Shown here: positions 1-6,753 of the stretch, one piece after another
Layout of the letters: the number at the start of each line of letters is the position of its first letter
Numbering within the stretch: position 1 is the first letter of the stretch
Source of the DNA: JBGSIZ01 sp041742255
Lineage (GTDB): Bacteria; Pseudomonadota; Alphaproteobacteria; Rhodobacterales; Rhodobacteraceae
Assembly: GCA_041742255.1 (NCBI GenBank)
Contig: JBGSIZ010000338.1
Coordinates: forward strand, 1 to 12,861
Reading direction: 5' to 3'
Length of the DNA stretch: 12,861 bases
Position numbers and translations under genes: made by a program
Notes under the pieces: model-generated
Databases searched by the model: none
What the model was told of the DNA's origin: nothing
What the model saw: the letters and a program-made list of their open reading frames with translations, nothing else

Positions 1-1203
1 TGCCCGCCTGCGGAACTGGCGGCACTGGTGGCCGGGGTGCTGCGGGATGCGGGGCTGTCGCCCGCCGCAATCCATTCGGTGAACACGATCGACCTCAAGG
101 CGGATGAACCGGCGATCCTCGACCTTGCGCGGGATATTGGGGTGCCGTTGCGGCTGTTCCCGGCGGATCGGCTAGAGGCGGAAACGCCCCGCCTGCACAC
201 CCCGTCAGACGTGGTTTTTGCCGAGGTGGGATGCCACGGCGTGGCCGAAGGGGCGGCACTGGCACAGGTCGGGGTCACAGGGGCGCTGCACATTGCCAAG
301 GTCAAGACAGCCAACGCAACCTGTGCGCTGGCCCTGTCGCCCGCGCCCCTCATGGCACTGGCAGGACGGGCACGCGGGCGGTTGTCGGTCGTGGGCATCG
401 GTCCGGGACAGGCGGCGTGGCGCACGCCAGAAGTATCCAAATTTGTGGCACAGGCCGATGAATTGGTCGGATATGGATTGTATATTGATCTTCTCGGGCC
501 GTTGGCGGCGGGCAAACCGCGCCACGACTTTCCGCTAGGCGGTGAAGAAGACCGCTGTCGCTATGCGCTGGAACGGGCAGGCGAAGGGCGGAATGTCGCG
601 CTGGTCTGTTCGGGGGACGCAGGCATATATGCGATGGCGGCGCTGGTGTTCGAACTGCTGGACCGGGGACCGGATCAGTTGGGGGTGTCGGATGCGGCGC
701 GCCGGGTCGAGGTCGTGTGTTCCCCCGGCGTGTCCGCCCTGCAGGGGGCGGCGGCCCGTGCCGGGGCGCCGCTTGGGCACGATTTCTGCACGATTTCCTT
801 GTCCGACCTGTTGACGCCACGGGCGGACATCCTGCGGCGGTTACAGGCGGCGGCGATGGGCGACTTTGTCATCGCGTTCTACAACCCGGTGTCAAAAACC
901 CGGCGGACCCTGCTGGCACAGGCGCGGGACATCCTGTTGCAACACCGCCCGGCAGACACGCCCGTGATGCTGGCGTCCAACCTTGGGCGGCCCACGGAAA
1001 TGGTGCGCTACCGGCGCTTGGACGAATTGCAGGTGGACGAGGTGGACATGCTCACCGTCGTTCTGGTGGGGTCGTCCAACACCCGGCTGGCGCAATTGGG
1101 CACCGGACCCCGCATGTTCACCCCGCGCGGCTATGCCCGGCGGATCGACGGCGACCTGCACGGCGTGGGCAACCGGCACATCGAAACGGAGACAACGACA
1201 TGA
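1..1203 (+). CDS. cobJ: CobE/CbiG-C domain fused to precorrin-3B C17-methyltransferase (5' partial)
   Basis: The reading frame is open from base 1 with no convincing start, so the N-terminus lies upstream. About 400 residues are visible. The first ~120 resemble the C-terminal domain of CbiG (CobE in the aerobic pathway): NTIDLKADEPAILDLA, then VGCHGVAEGAAL, then KVKTANATCALA. From visible residue ~128 a CobJ/CbiH methyltransferase begins, with the SAM-binding GIGPG (about 132-136), VCSGDAGIYAMA, SPGVSALQGAAARAG, FYNPVSKTRR and VLVGSSNTR. CobJ transfers a methyl group to C17 of precorrin-3B with ring contraction, in the cytoplasm. The gene ends in an ATGA overlap with cobM, so the two are translationally coupled within a cobalamin operon. 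CobE is often a separate small gene; here both domains share one frame. The CobJ assignment is firm. The CobE-like domain is recognised by motif only, and its exact role in the aerobic pathway is not settled. Confidence 0.9.
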   Translation, partial: CPPAELAALVAGVLRDAGLSPAAIHSVNTIDLKADEPAILDLARDIGVPLRLFPADRLEAETPRLHTPSDVVFAEVGCHGVAEGAALAQVGVTGALHIAKVKTANATCALALSPAPLMALAGRARGRLSVVGIGPGQAAWRTPEVSKFVAQADELVGYGLYIDLLGPLAAGKPRHDFPLGGEEDRCRYALERAGEGRNVALVCSGDAGIYAMAALVFELLDRGPDQLGVSDAARRVEVVCSPGVSALQGAAARAGAPLGHDFCTISLSDLLTPRADILRRLQAAAMGDFVIAFYNPVSKTRRTLLAQARDILLQHRPADTPVMLASNLGRPTEMVRYRRLDELQVDEVDMLTVVLVGSSNTRLAQLGTGPRMFTPRGYARRIDGDLHGVGNRHIETETTT

Positions 1204-1982
1204 CCGTCTATTTCATCGGTGCGGGGCCGGGCGACCCCGAACTTCTGACGATCAAGGCCGCGCGGATCATCGGGGAATGTCCTGTGTGCCTCTATGCCGG
1301 GTCGCTGGTTCCCGCCGAAGTCGTTGCCTGCGCCCCCGCCAACGCGCGGGTTCTGGACACGGCGTCCATGACGCTGGACGACACGCACGGCGAAATTCTG
1401 GCCGCCCACGCGCGGGGGCAAAACGTGGCGCGGGTCCATTCGGGGGATCCGTCGCTTTATGGGGCCATCGCCGAACAGATCCGCAGGCTCAAGACGGACG
1501 GGATCGACTATCAGATCATTCCGGGTGTGCCGGCCTATACGGCGGCAGCGGCGGCGCTGGGTCAGGAATTGACGATCCCAGAGGTCGCGCAGTCGATCAT
1601 CCTGACCCGGATGTCGATGAAATCAACGTCCATGCCTGCAGGGGAAACGCTCGACAACTTCGGGCGGACCGGGGCCACGCTCGCCATCCATCTGGGCATC
1701 CGGGCGCTGCGCGAGATTGAACGGCAACTGGCCCCGCATTATGGCGCCGATTGCCCCGTCGCGGTGATTTACCGGGTCGGCTGGCCCGATCAACAGGTGC
1801 TGCGCGGCACCCTGTCGGACATCCACGCCAAGGTCCGCGCGGCCAAGATCACCCGCACCGCGTTGATTCTTGTGGGGCCCGCCTTGGCCGATCAAAACGG
1901 CTTTCCCGATTCGGCGCTCTATGACGCGACCAAGCCCCACGTCCTGCGGCCCAAGGTCGTAACACCGGAAAAAGTGGGATAA
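1200..1982 (+). CDS. cobM: Precorrin-4 C11-methyltransferase
   Basis: Encodes 260 residues, normal for CobM/CbiF. It methylates C11 of precorrin-4 with SAM to give precorrin-5, the step after CobJ. Family signatures are GAGPGDPELLT (residues 7-17), the HSGDPSLYGA loop (80-89), the segment IIPGVPAYTAAAAALG and the ELTIPEVAQSIILTR block that characterises precorrin-4 methyltransferases. The start is fixed by the MTVYFIGAGPGDP opening and by the 4-base ATGA overlap with the upstream cobJ stop, which implies coupled translation. The same frame is open far upstream of the ATG, but that stretch is antisense-like filler inside cobJ. No terminator-like hairpin with a T-run follows the stop. Confidence 0.95.
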   Translation: MTVYFIGAGPGDPELLTIKAARIIGECPVCLYAGSLVPAEVVACAPANARVLDTASMTLDDTHGEILAAHARGQNVARVHSGDPSLYGAIAEQIRRLKTDGIDYQIIPGVPAYTAAAAALGQELTIPEVAQSIILTRMSMKSTSMPAGETLDNFGRTGATLAIHLGIRALREIERQLAPHYGADCPVAVIYRVGWPDQQVLRGTLSDIHAKVRAAKITRTALILVGPALADQNGFPDSALYDATKPHVLRPKVVTPEKVG

Positions 1983-2034
1983 TCTAGGCACAACAGGCAA
2001 TTACCGACCGGTCCTGTACGAGGTTAACTTGATT

Positions 2035-2040
2035 TTGACA
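2035..2040 (+). promoter_or_regulatory. Possible -35 element (TTGACA) upstream of the small unknown gene
   Basis: An exact TTGACA lies 41 bases before the ATG at 2082, in the 99-base gap after cobM. No good -10 hexamer is visible 16-18 bases downstream, so the call is tentative. The rest of the gap (1983-2034) shows no gene, no riboswitch-like fold and no intrinsic terminator. The gene's Shine-Dalgarno sequence, GGAG at 2071-2074, is clear and well spaced. Confidence 0.25.
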
Positions 2041-2081
2041 AACTCCGCGCCATCCTGAAGGTCAGGGGACGGAGAGAGACG

Positions 2082-2432
2082 ATGTCAGATTACCTACCAG
2101 AGGCGGTTCGCAAAGGACTGGAAGACGCGCGGCGGGCGGCGTCGCGGCGGTCGTCGCGGCTGTGCATTCATGACGGTGACAAGGTCCACCGGGTCCTGCG
2201 GATGTGGCAGGGCGGCTTCGCGCTTGATGCGGAAAACGCCCCGCACTTGCGCGGCCATGTGGATCTTTATGACGGGATGCGCCACCTCTATCAGTGTCTT
2301 GTGGTCGCCAGCGCACAGGATGCGGGCGAAATGATCTATGAATTCAAATGGCACACGCCCGTCGCGGACCACCCCGCGCTGGATTTCGAACAAGACAGCG
2401 ATGAACCTGTGGCCCTGATCGGGTCGCGCTGA
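2082..2432 (+). CDS. Small conserved-looking protein of unknown function
   Basis: Encodes 116 residues and I do not recognise a named domain. The start is supported by a strong Shine-Dalgarno (GGAGAGAG at 2071-2078, seven bases from GGAG to the ATG). The N-terminal third is basic (KGLEDARRAASRRSSRL). It is followed by an apparently folded beta-rich core, with HRVLRMWQGGFALDAE around residues 36-51 and GHVDLYDGMRHLYQCLVVAS around 58-77, then an acidic tail (DFEQDSDEP). There is no signal peptide or membrane segment, so it is probably cytoplasmic. From general familiarity I think close homologues occur across Rhodobacterales, but this was not checked. It sits between the cobalamin genes and a convergent PLP-enzyme gene whose stop is only 15 bases away. 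Nothing in the sequence ties it to cobalamin synthesis. Confidence 0.8.
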   Translation: MSDYLPEAVRKGLEDARRAASRRSSRLCIHDGDKVHRVLRMWQGGFALDAENAPHLRGHVDLYDGMRHLYQCLVVASAQDAGEMIYEFKWHTPVADHPALDFEQDSDEPVALIGSR

Positions 2433-2447
2433 CCCGCTCATCCCGGC

Positions 2448-3617
2448 CTACTGCAAATCGGCAAACGCGGCCTGTATCCGCTGCACGGCCTCCACCACTT
2501 GCGCGCGGGGCGCGGCAAAGTTGAACCGCAGCCAAGTCTCGCCCCCGGTGCCAAAGGTCGGGCCGTGATTGGCGGCAATCCGGGCGCCTTTTTGAATACG
2601 GTCGGTGAATTCGGTGCGGGTCATGCCGGTGCCTGCAAAATTGACCCACGCAAGGTATGTGGACTCCAGCGGCATGGAGGCCAAACCGGGGATCGCGTTG
2701 ATCCCCGCGTCAAACACCTTGCGGTTGCCATCCAGATATAGGCGCAATTCATCCACCCACGCGGCCCCGTCGGGGGAATAGGCGGCGGTGGCCATGAACA
2801 GGCCGAATGAATTGGGCGAGATACCCATCGCCGCCATCCGCGCGGCAAACACGGCGCGCAAATCGGGATCGGCAATGATGACATTGCCCACATGTGCGCC
2901 GGCAATATTGAACGTCTTGGTGGTGGCGGTCATCATCACCAACCGGTCGGTGATCCCGTCGATATGGGCCATGGGGGTATGCACCACGCCGGGCATGGTC
3001 AGGTCGTGGTGTATCTCGTCCGACACCAGCACCAGATCGTGCCGCTTGGCAAAGGCGGCGACGGCCATCAACTCGCCCTTGGTCCACACACGGCCCCCCG
3101 GATTGTGCGGGGAACACAGGATGACCATGCGTTCATGGCCCTTCATCTGGGCGTCATAGGCGGCGAAATCCATTTCATACCGGCCATTCACATTGACCAG
3201 CGGACATTCGACGACCTCGCGCCCGGCGGCGGCAATGACGCGGGCAAAGGCGTGATAAACCGGGGTAAACAGGACGACACCATTGCCCGGCGCGGTAAAG
3301 GCATCGACGCACATCGCAGCCCCGTTCACCAAACCATGAGTGGTGAAAATCCAGCTTGGGTCGACCTTCCAGCCGTGGCGATGTTCCATCCACCAGCGGA
3401 TCGCGCCGGTATACCGGCTGTCGTCGCCGAAATAGCCATAGATGCCGTGGTCGGCCATATCACGGATGGCCTTCTGGATGAAATCGCCCGCGCGGAACTC
3501 CATATCCGCCACCCACATCGAAATACCGTCATCGGCAGGCACGCCATACAGCTTTTCCATCATGTCCCATTTCAAGCAATGGGTGCCGCGGCGGTCAATC
3601 GGGGTGTCAAACTGCAT
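2448..3617 (-). CDS. patB: PatB/MalY-type PLP-dependent C-S lyase (class I/II aminotransferase fold)
   Basis: Encodes 389 residues, typical for the PatB/MalY family of cystathionine beta-lyase-like enzymes. These cleave C-S bonds of cysteine derivatives or act as aminotransferases. Fold type I landmarks are present: WVADMEF (residues 35-41), the SPHNPGGRVW loop with Asn172 (169-178), SDEIHHDL with Asp200 (199-206) for the PLP pyridine nitrogen, the Schiff-base lysine in TKTFNIAGAH (Lys234), and the carboxylate-binding arginine in WLRFN (Arg364). The ATG at 3617 is preceded by AGGAG (3630-3626) at 8-base spacing. The frame continues open upstream, but that part lies antisense to the neighbouring deformylase gene. 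It is convergent with the unknown gene and divergent from the deformylase cluster. The true substrate cannot be read from sequence: beta-cystathionase and general C-S lyase are equally possible. Confidence 0.9.
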   Translation of the reverse strand: MQFDTPIDRRGTHCLKWDMMEKLYGVPADDGISMWVADMEFRAGDFIQKAIRDMADHGIYGYFGDDSRYTGAIRWWMEHRHGWKVDPSWIFTTHGLVNGAAMCVDAFTAPGNGVVLFTPVYHAFARVIAAAGREVVECPLVNVNGRYEMDFAAYDAQMKGHERMVILCSPHNPGGRVWTKGELMAVAAFAKRHDLVLVSDEIHHDLTMPGVVHTPMAHIDGITDRLVMMTATTKTFNIAGAHVGNVIIADPDLRAVFAARMAAMGISPNSFGLFMATAAYSPDGAAWVDELRLYLDGNRKVFDAGINAIPGLASMPLESTYLAWVNFAGTGMTRTEFTDRIQKGARIAANHGPTFGTGGETWLRFNFAAPRAQVVEAVQRIQAAFADLQ

Positions 3618-3688
3618 ATGTTGGTCTCCTTCACCGCGGCACGCTACCCACTTGGGCGACACGCGCAAGGGCATGTTGTGGGGAACCC

Positions 3689-3707
3689 GTTGCACAGGAT
3701 GTTGCAC
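3689..3707. repeat. Direct repeat of GTTGCAC in the patB/def intergenic region
   Basis: GTTGCAC occurs at 3689-3695 and again at 3701-3707, 12 bases apart. The second copy overlaps the candidate -35 of the deformylase operon. Such spacing could suit a regulator binding site, but two 7-mers in a GC-rich 120-base gap can also be chance. The patB-proximal side of the gap holds only weak promoter-like hexamers. Confidence 0.35.
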
Positions 3708-3730
3708 CGGCGGCTGGCTTGTCCTAAACG
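3702..3730 (+). promoter_or_regulatory. Candidate promoter for the def/fmt operon
   Basis: TTGCAC (3702-3707) and TAAACG (3725-3730) are separated by 17 bases. A start 7-8 bases past the -10 would fall at about 3737-3738, on or next to the ATG at 3738. No Shine-Dalgarno sequence is visible before that ATG, which would fit a leaderless or nearly leaderless message. The -10 is a weak match, so this remains a prediction. Confidence 0.35.
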
Positions 3731-3737
3731 CGCTGGC

Positions 3738-4259
3738 ATGACCCTGCGCCCGATCCTTTTGCACCCTGACCCGCGCCTGAAAACGGTGGCGAAACCCGTG
3801 TCCGCGATTGGCACGGACATTGCCCGTCTGGCAGATGACATGCTGGAAACCATGTATGACGCACCGGGCATCGGGCTTGCCGCACCACAGGTGGGGGTGC
3901 TGTCCCGGCTTCTGGTCATGGACGCGGTCAAGGAAGAAGGGGCATCGCCCCGCCCCATGGTCCTGATCAACCCGGAAATCCTGTGGTCGTCCGAAGATCG
4001 GAGCGTCTACGACGAAGGCTGCCTGTCGATCCCCGAACACTACGCCGAGGTGGAACGCCCCGCCGAGGTCCGCATCCGCTGGACCGGGCTGGACGGCAAA
4101 CTGGCCGAAGAACACTTCAAGGGGCTATGGGCGACCTGCGTGCAGCACGAAATTGACCACCTCGATGGCAAATTGTTCATCGACTACCTCAAACCGCTGC
4201 GCCGCCAGATGATCACGCGCAAGATGGCCAAACTCAAACGCGAACTGGCGCGGGGCTGA
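3738..4259 (+). CDS. def: Peptide deformylase (canonical paralogue)
   Basis: Encodes 173 residues, a normal type 1 deformylase. It removes the formyl group from the N-terminal fMet of new proteins at the ribosome exit. All three catalytic motifs are intact: GIGLAAPQ (residues 44-51), EGCLS (93-97, Cys95 as metal ligand) and QHEIDH (136-141, His137 and His141 as ligands, Glu138 as catalytic base). A basic C-terminal helix follows (ITRKMAKLKREL), the part that helps ribosome binding in the family. The chosen ATG gives the standard opening MTLRPILLHPDPRLK. A second in-frame ATG at 3699 would add 13 non-family residues. There is no evident Shine-Dalgarno. It is the first gene of a four-gene run (def, def-like, def-like, fmt), one base from the next gene. 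Confidence 0.95.
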   Translation: MTLRPILLHPDPRLKTVAKPVSAIGTDIARLADDMLETMYDAPGIGLAAPQVGVLSRLLVMDAVKEEGASPRPMVLINPEILWSSEDRSVYDEGCLSIPEHYAEVERPAEVRIRWTGLDGKLAEEHFKGLWATCVQHEIDHLDGKLFIDYLKPLRRQMITRKMAKLKRELARG

Positions 4260-4260
4260 T

Positions 4261-4722
4261 ATGGCGATCCGGGACATCGTCACGGACCCTGATCCGGCGC
4301 TTCGGGTGGTGTGCAAACCGGTGACGTCATGGGGGGTCGATCTGGAACTCCTCAGTCAGGATTTGCTGGACACCATGTATGCGGCCAAGGGGCGGGGGCT
4401 GGCTGCGCCGCAAATCGGCGAAACCCTGCGGATTTTCGTGATGGATGTGCGCTGGAAAACCGGGGCACCCGAACCCGTCATCTGCATCAACCCCGAAATC
4501 ACGGCCACGGCCCCCATGCTCAACGCAGGCGAAGAATCGTGCCTGTCGATCCCCGGTAAAACCTTTCGCTGCATGCGGCCCTTGTGGATCGACATGCGCT
4601 GGACCTCGCTGTCCGGGGTCGGCCAGAACTGGCGGCTCACCGGGTTCGAGGCGATCTGTGCCGCCCATGAACTCGACCACCTCAACGGGCGGTTGGTGAC
4701 AGACCACGGGATGGAACTGTGA
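4261..4722 (+). CDS. Peptide deformylase paralogue 2 (altered motif 2, short C-terminus)
   Basis: Encodes 153 residues. Motif 1 is GRGLAAPQ at 44-51, the same positions as in the upstream paralogue, which indicates tandem duplication. Motif 2 reads ESCLS (92-96), with serine in place of the usual glycine before the ligand Cys94. Motif 3 is HELDH (136-140), with both histidines and Glu137 present. All metal ligands and the catalytic base remain, so activity is possible, perhaps with altered substrate preference. The protein stops about 13 residues after the last ligand and lacks the basic C-terminal helix of paralogue 1, so ribosome binding may be lost. The ATG follows the previous stop by one base, with no good Shine-Dalgarno of its own, so translation probably depends on coupling. 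Its end overlaps the next gene in GTGA. Function is inferred from the family only. Confidence 0.9.
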   Translation: MAIRDIVTDPDPALRVVCKPVTSWGVDLELLSQDLLDTMYAAKGRGLAAPQIGETLRIFVMDVRWKTGAPEPVICINPEITATAPMLNAGEESCLSIPGKTFRCMRPLWIDMRWTSLSGVGQNWRLTGFEAICAAHELDHLNGRLVTDHGMEL

Positions 4723-5222
4723 CGCCCCGCCCCTTTGTGATGTGGCCAGACAAACGGCTGCGCACGGTGGCGGCCTTGGTCCCGGTCATCACCCCGGAAA
4801 TCCACGCAATCTGGGCGGAAATGATTGCCGCGATGGAGGCAATGCCGGGTGTCGGCCTTGCGGCGGTGCAGTTGGGCATCCCGCTGCAACTGGCCATCGT
4901 GGATGCATCCTCCGCGCGCGGACAGGTGGTGCGCATGGCCAACCCGGTCGTGCTGCACGCCAGCATCGAACCCCGCGACCATGACGAAGCCTCGCCAAAC
5001 CTGCCCGGCGTCTCCGCCAAAATCACCCGGCCCCGGGCCGTGACGGTGCGGTTCCTAAACGATCAGGGCGCGCTGGAGGACCGCGATTTCGTCGGCCTCT
5101 GGGCCACCTCCGTGCAACACCAGATCGACCATTTGCAGGGCCGGATGTATTTTGACCGGCTGTCAAAACTCAAACGCGACATGCTGCTGCGCCGCGCGGC
5201 CAAGATCGGGGCGAACGCCTGA
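4719..5222 (+). CDS. Degenerate peptide deformylase paralogue 3, predicted inactive
   Basis: Encodes 167 residues and starts at GTG, overlapping the previous stop (GTGA). Motif 1 is GVGLAAVQ (44-51; valine for the usual proline), again at the same position as in the two upstream paralogues. Motif 2 should be EGCLS but reads EASPN (90-94), so the metal-ligand cysteine is Ser92. Motif 3 should be HExxH but reads HQIDH (134-138), so the catalytic glutamate is Gln135, although both histidines stay. Loss of a ligand and the general base argues against deformylase activity. The frame is intact, has family-like length and keeps the basic C-terminal helix (LSKLKRDMLLRRAAK), so it looks selected rather than decayed. 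A structural, regulatory or peptide-binding role is possible. It overlaps fmt by one base (TGATG). Databases probably label it deformylase by homology. Confidence 0.9.
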   Translation: MTPRPFVMWPDKRLRTVAALVPVITPEIHAIWAEMIAAMEAMPGVGLAAVQLGIPLQLAIVDASSARGQVVRMANPVVLHASIEPRDHDEASPNLPGVSAKITRPRAVTVRFLNDQGALEDRDFVGLWATSVQHQIDHLQGRMYFDRLSKLKRDMLLRRAAKIGANA

Positions 5223-6121
5223 TGCGGATCGTGTTCATGGGCACGCCCGATTTTTCGGTGCCGGTGCTTCAGGCGCTGGTGGACGCGGGGCACGACATCG
5301 CTTGCGTCTACACCCAACCCCCCCGGCCTGCGGGGCGCGGCAAAAAGGATCGTCCGGGGCCGGTGCATCAACGCGCACTCGACATTGGGCTGCCGGTGCG
5401 GCACCCGGTCAATTTCAAGGGCGAACAGGATCGGGCGGATTTTTCGGCCCTCAATGCGGATATCGCGGTGGTCGTGGCTTATGGCCTGATCCTGCCGCAG
5501 GCCATTCTGGATGCGCCGGCGCGGGGGTGCCTGAACATCCACGCCTCGCTCTTGCCCCGGTGGCGGGGGGCGGCGCCAATCCATCGGGCGATCATGGCGG
5601 GCGACGTGCAAACCGGCGTCTGCATCATGCAGATGGAGGCGGGATTGGACACTGGCCCGGTCCTGTTGCGCCACACTGTCGATATCGCCCCGGACGACAC
5701 CACGGGCACCTTGCACGACACCTTGTCGGCCTTGGGGGCGCGCGCGATCGTGTCGGCGCTGGCAACCCTGAATACCCTGACCCCGGTTCCGCAATCCGAC
5801 ATTGGCGTCGCCTACGCCACCAAGATCGACAAATCCGAAGCGCGGATAGACTGGACCGCGCCCGCACACACCGTCGCGCGCCAGATCCGGGGGCTGTCGC
5901 CATTTCCGGGCGCGTGGGGAATGATCGGGGGGGAACGGATCAAGTTTCTCAATGCACAGGTCACAGACGAAATCGGCCCCCCCGGCTCGGTTCTGCACGG
6001 GTTCACCATCGCCTGCGGCACCGGGGCGGTCGCCATCACGATACTTCAACGCGAGGGGAAACGGCCCATGCCTGCCGCCGACGCCCTGCGGGGTCTGACG
6101 CTGCCGGCCACTCTGGACTGA
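5222..6121 (+). CDS. fmt: Methionyl-tRNA formyltransferase
   Basis: Encodes 299 residues, slightly shorter than the E. coli enzyme. It formylates Met-tRNAfMet with 10-formyl-tetrahydrofolate, giving the initiator that deformylase later acts on. The N-terminal formyltransferase domain opens MRIVFMGTPDFSVPVL and carries the signature NIHASLLPRWRGAAPIHRAI (105-124). The catalytic residues are Asn105 and His107, with Asp143 in GLDTGP, one position from E. coli N106/H108/D144. A C-terminal OB-like domain contains KIDKSEARIDW and IRGLSPFPGAW. The ATG overlaps the stop of paralogue 3 (TGATG), so expression is linked to the deformylase genes. Its stop is only 8 bases from the stop of the convergent TRIC gene, and no clear intrinsic terminator lies between them. 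Confidence 0.97.
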   Translation: MRIVFMGTPDFSVPVLQALVDAGHDIACVYTQPPRPAGRGKKDRPGPVHQRALDIGLPVRHPVNFKGEQDRADFSALNADIAVVVAYGLILPQAILDAPARGCLNIHASLLPRWRGAAPIHRAIMAGDVQTGVCIMQMEAGLDTGPVLLRHTVDIAPDDTTGTLHDTLSALGARAIVSALATLNTLTPVPQSDIGVAYATKIDKSEARIDWTAPAHTVARQIRGLSPFPGAWGMIGGERIKFLNAQVTDEIGPPGSVLHGFTIACGTGAVAITILQREGKRPMPAADALRGLTLPATLD

Positions 6122-6129
6122 ACGCGCCG

Positions 6130-6753
6130 CTATGCCTTTGGCGGGCGGGACCGATAGACCGGCAACCGCCACCCAAACCCCAGACTGCCCGCGCGCAACA
6201 AAAACGTGACCCCGGCGCACAGGCCCAACGCCTCCAACTGGCCCAATCCGGCGCGGCCCGCAATCACGGCGGCAGCGGCCCCGGCAAGGGCGGCGGTCAC
6301 ATACAACTCGCCTTGTTTCAAAACCAACGGCACCTCGTTGCACACCACATCGCGCATCAATCCGCCCATGCATCCGGTGGTGATGCCCATCACGATGACC
6401 ACGGCCCACGTCTGATCCAGCGCCTGCGCCACGGCGACACCGGCGGGCACGGCCACGGCCAACGCCACGGCATCCAGCCACGTCAAAACGCGCAACCGGC
6501 TCTCGAACATCGGGGCGGCGAAAAACATCAGGACGGCGGCCCCCATGGCCACGGCCACAAACGCAGGCTCCGCGATCCAGAACACCGGGTTGCGGTCCAG
6601 CAACAGGTCACGGACCGTGCCCCCGCCCACCGCCGTCAGAATGGCGACAAAGGCAAATCCGACGATGTCCAACTGGGCGCGGCTGGCGACCAATGCGCCC
6701 GACAGGGCAAACACGAACACGGCGCTGAAATCCAATGCGGCCAGCAGGGTCAC
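6130..6753 (-). CDS. TRIC/UPF0126 family membrane cation channel
   Basis: Encodes 207 residues with about seven hydrophobic segments and two copies of the UPF0126 (TRIC) unit. Each copy carries the glycine-rich motif followed by Arg-Asp: GGGTVRD (43-49) and GGLMRD (130-135). Bacterial members of this family form trimeric potassium-permeable channels in the inner membrane, so a potassium or counter-ion role is the best guess. The GTG at 6753 is chosen because it forms a GTGA overlap with the rnhA stop and begins directly before the first membrane segment (VTLLAALDFSAVFVFALSG). An upstream ATG would add a 33-residue basic stretch that lies inside rnhA. It is the last gene of the leftward block, ending 8 bases from the fmt stop. 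Confidence 0.88.
   Translation of the reverse strand: MTLLAALDFSAVFVFALSGALVASRAQLDIVGFAFVAILTAVGGGTVRDLLLDRNPVFWIAEPAFVAVAMGAAVLMFFAAPMFESRLRVLTWLDAVALAVAVPAGVAVAQALDQTWAVVIVMGITTGCMGGLMRDVVCNEVPLVLKQGELYVTAALAGAAAAVIAGRAGLGQLEALGLCAGVTFLLRAGSLGFGWRLPVYRSRPPKA

Noticed and set aside
3641..3668. Possible patB promoter on the minus strand (TTGCGC, 16 bases, TAGCGT)
   Set aside because: The -10 matches the consensus at only three positions, which is too weak to list as a feature.
2892..3737. Long upstream extension of the first deformylase frame
   Set aside because: It lies antisense to patB and adds nothing deformylase-like. The family N-terminus fits the ATG at 3738.
6125..6143. Hairpin at the fmt/TRIC convergent junction as a bidirectional terminator
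   Set aside because: The best pairing is four bases (CGCC/GGCG) with a long loop and no T-run, and it lies partly within the TRIC coding end.
5063..6481. A 472-codon open frame on the minus strand across the third deformylase paralogue, fmt and TRIC
   Set aside because: Arg/Gly-rich translation with no motif, opposite the clear fmt gene.
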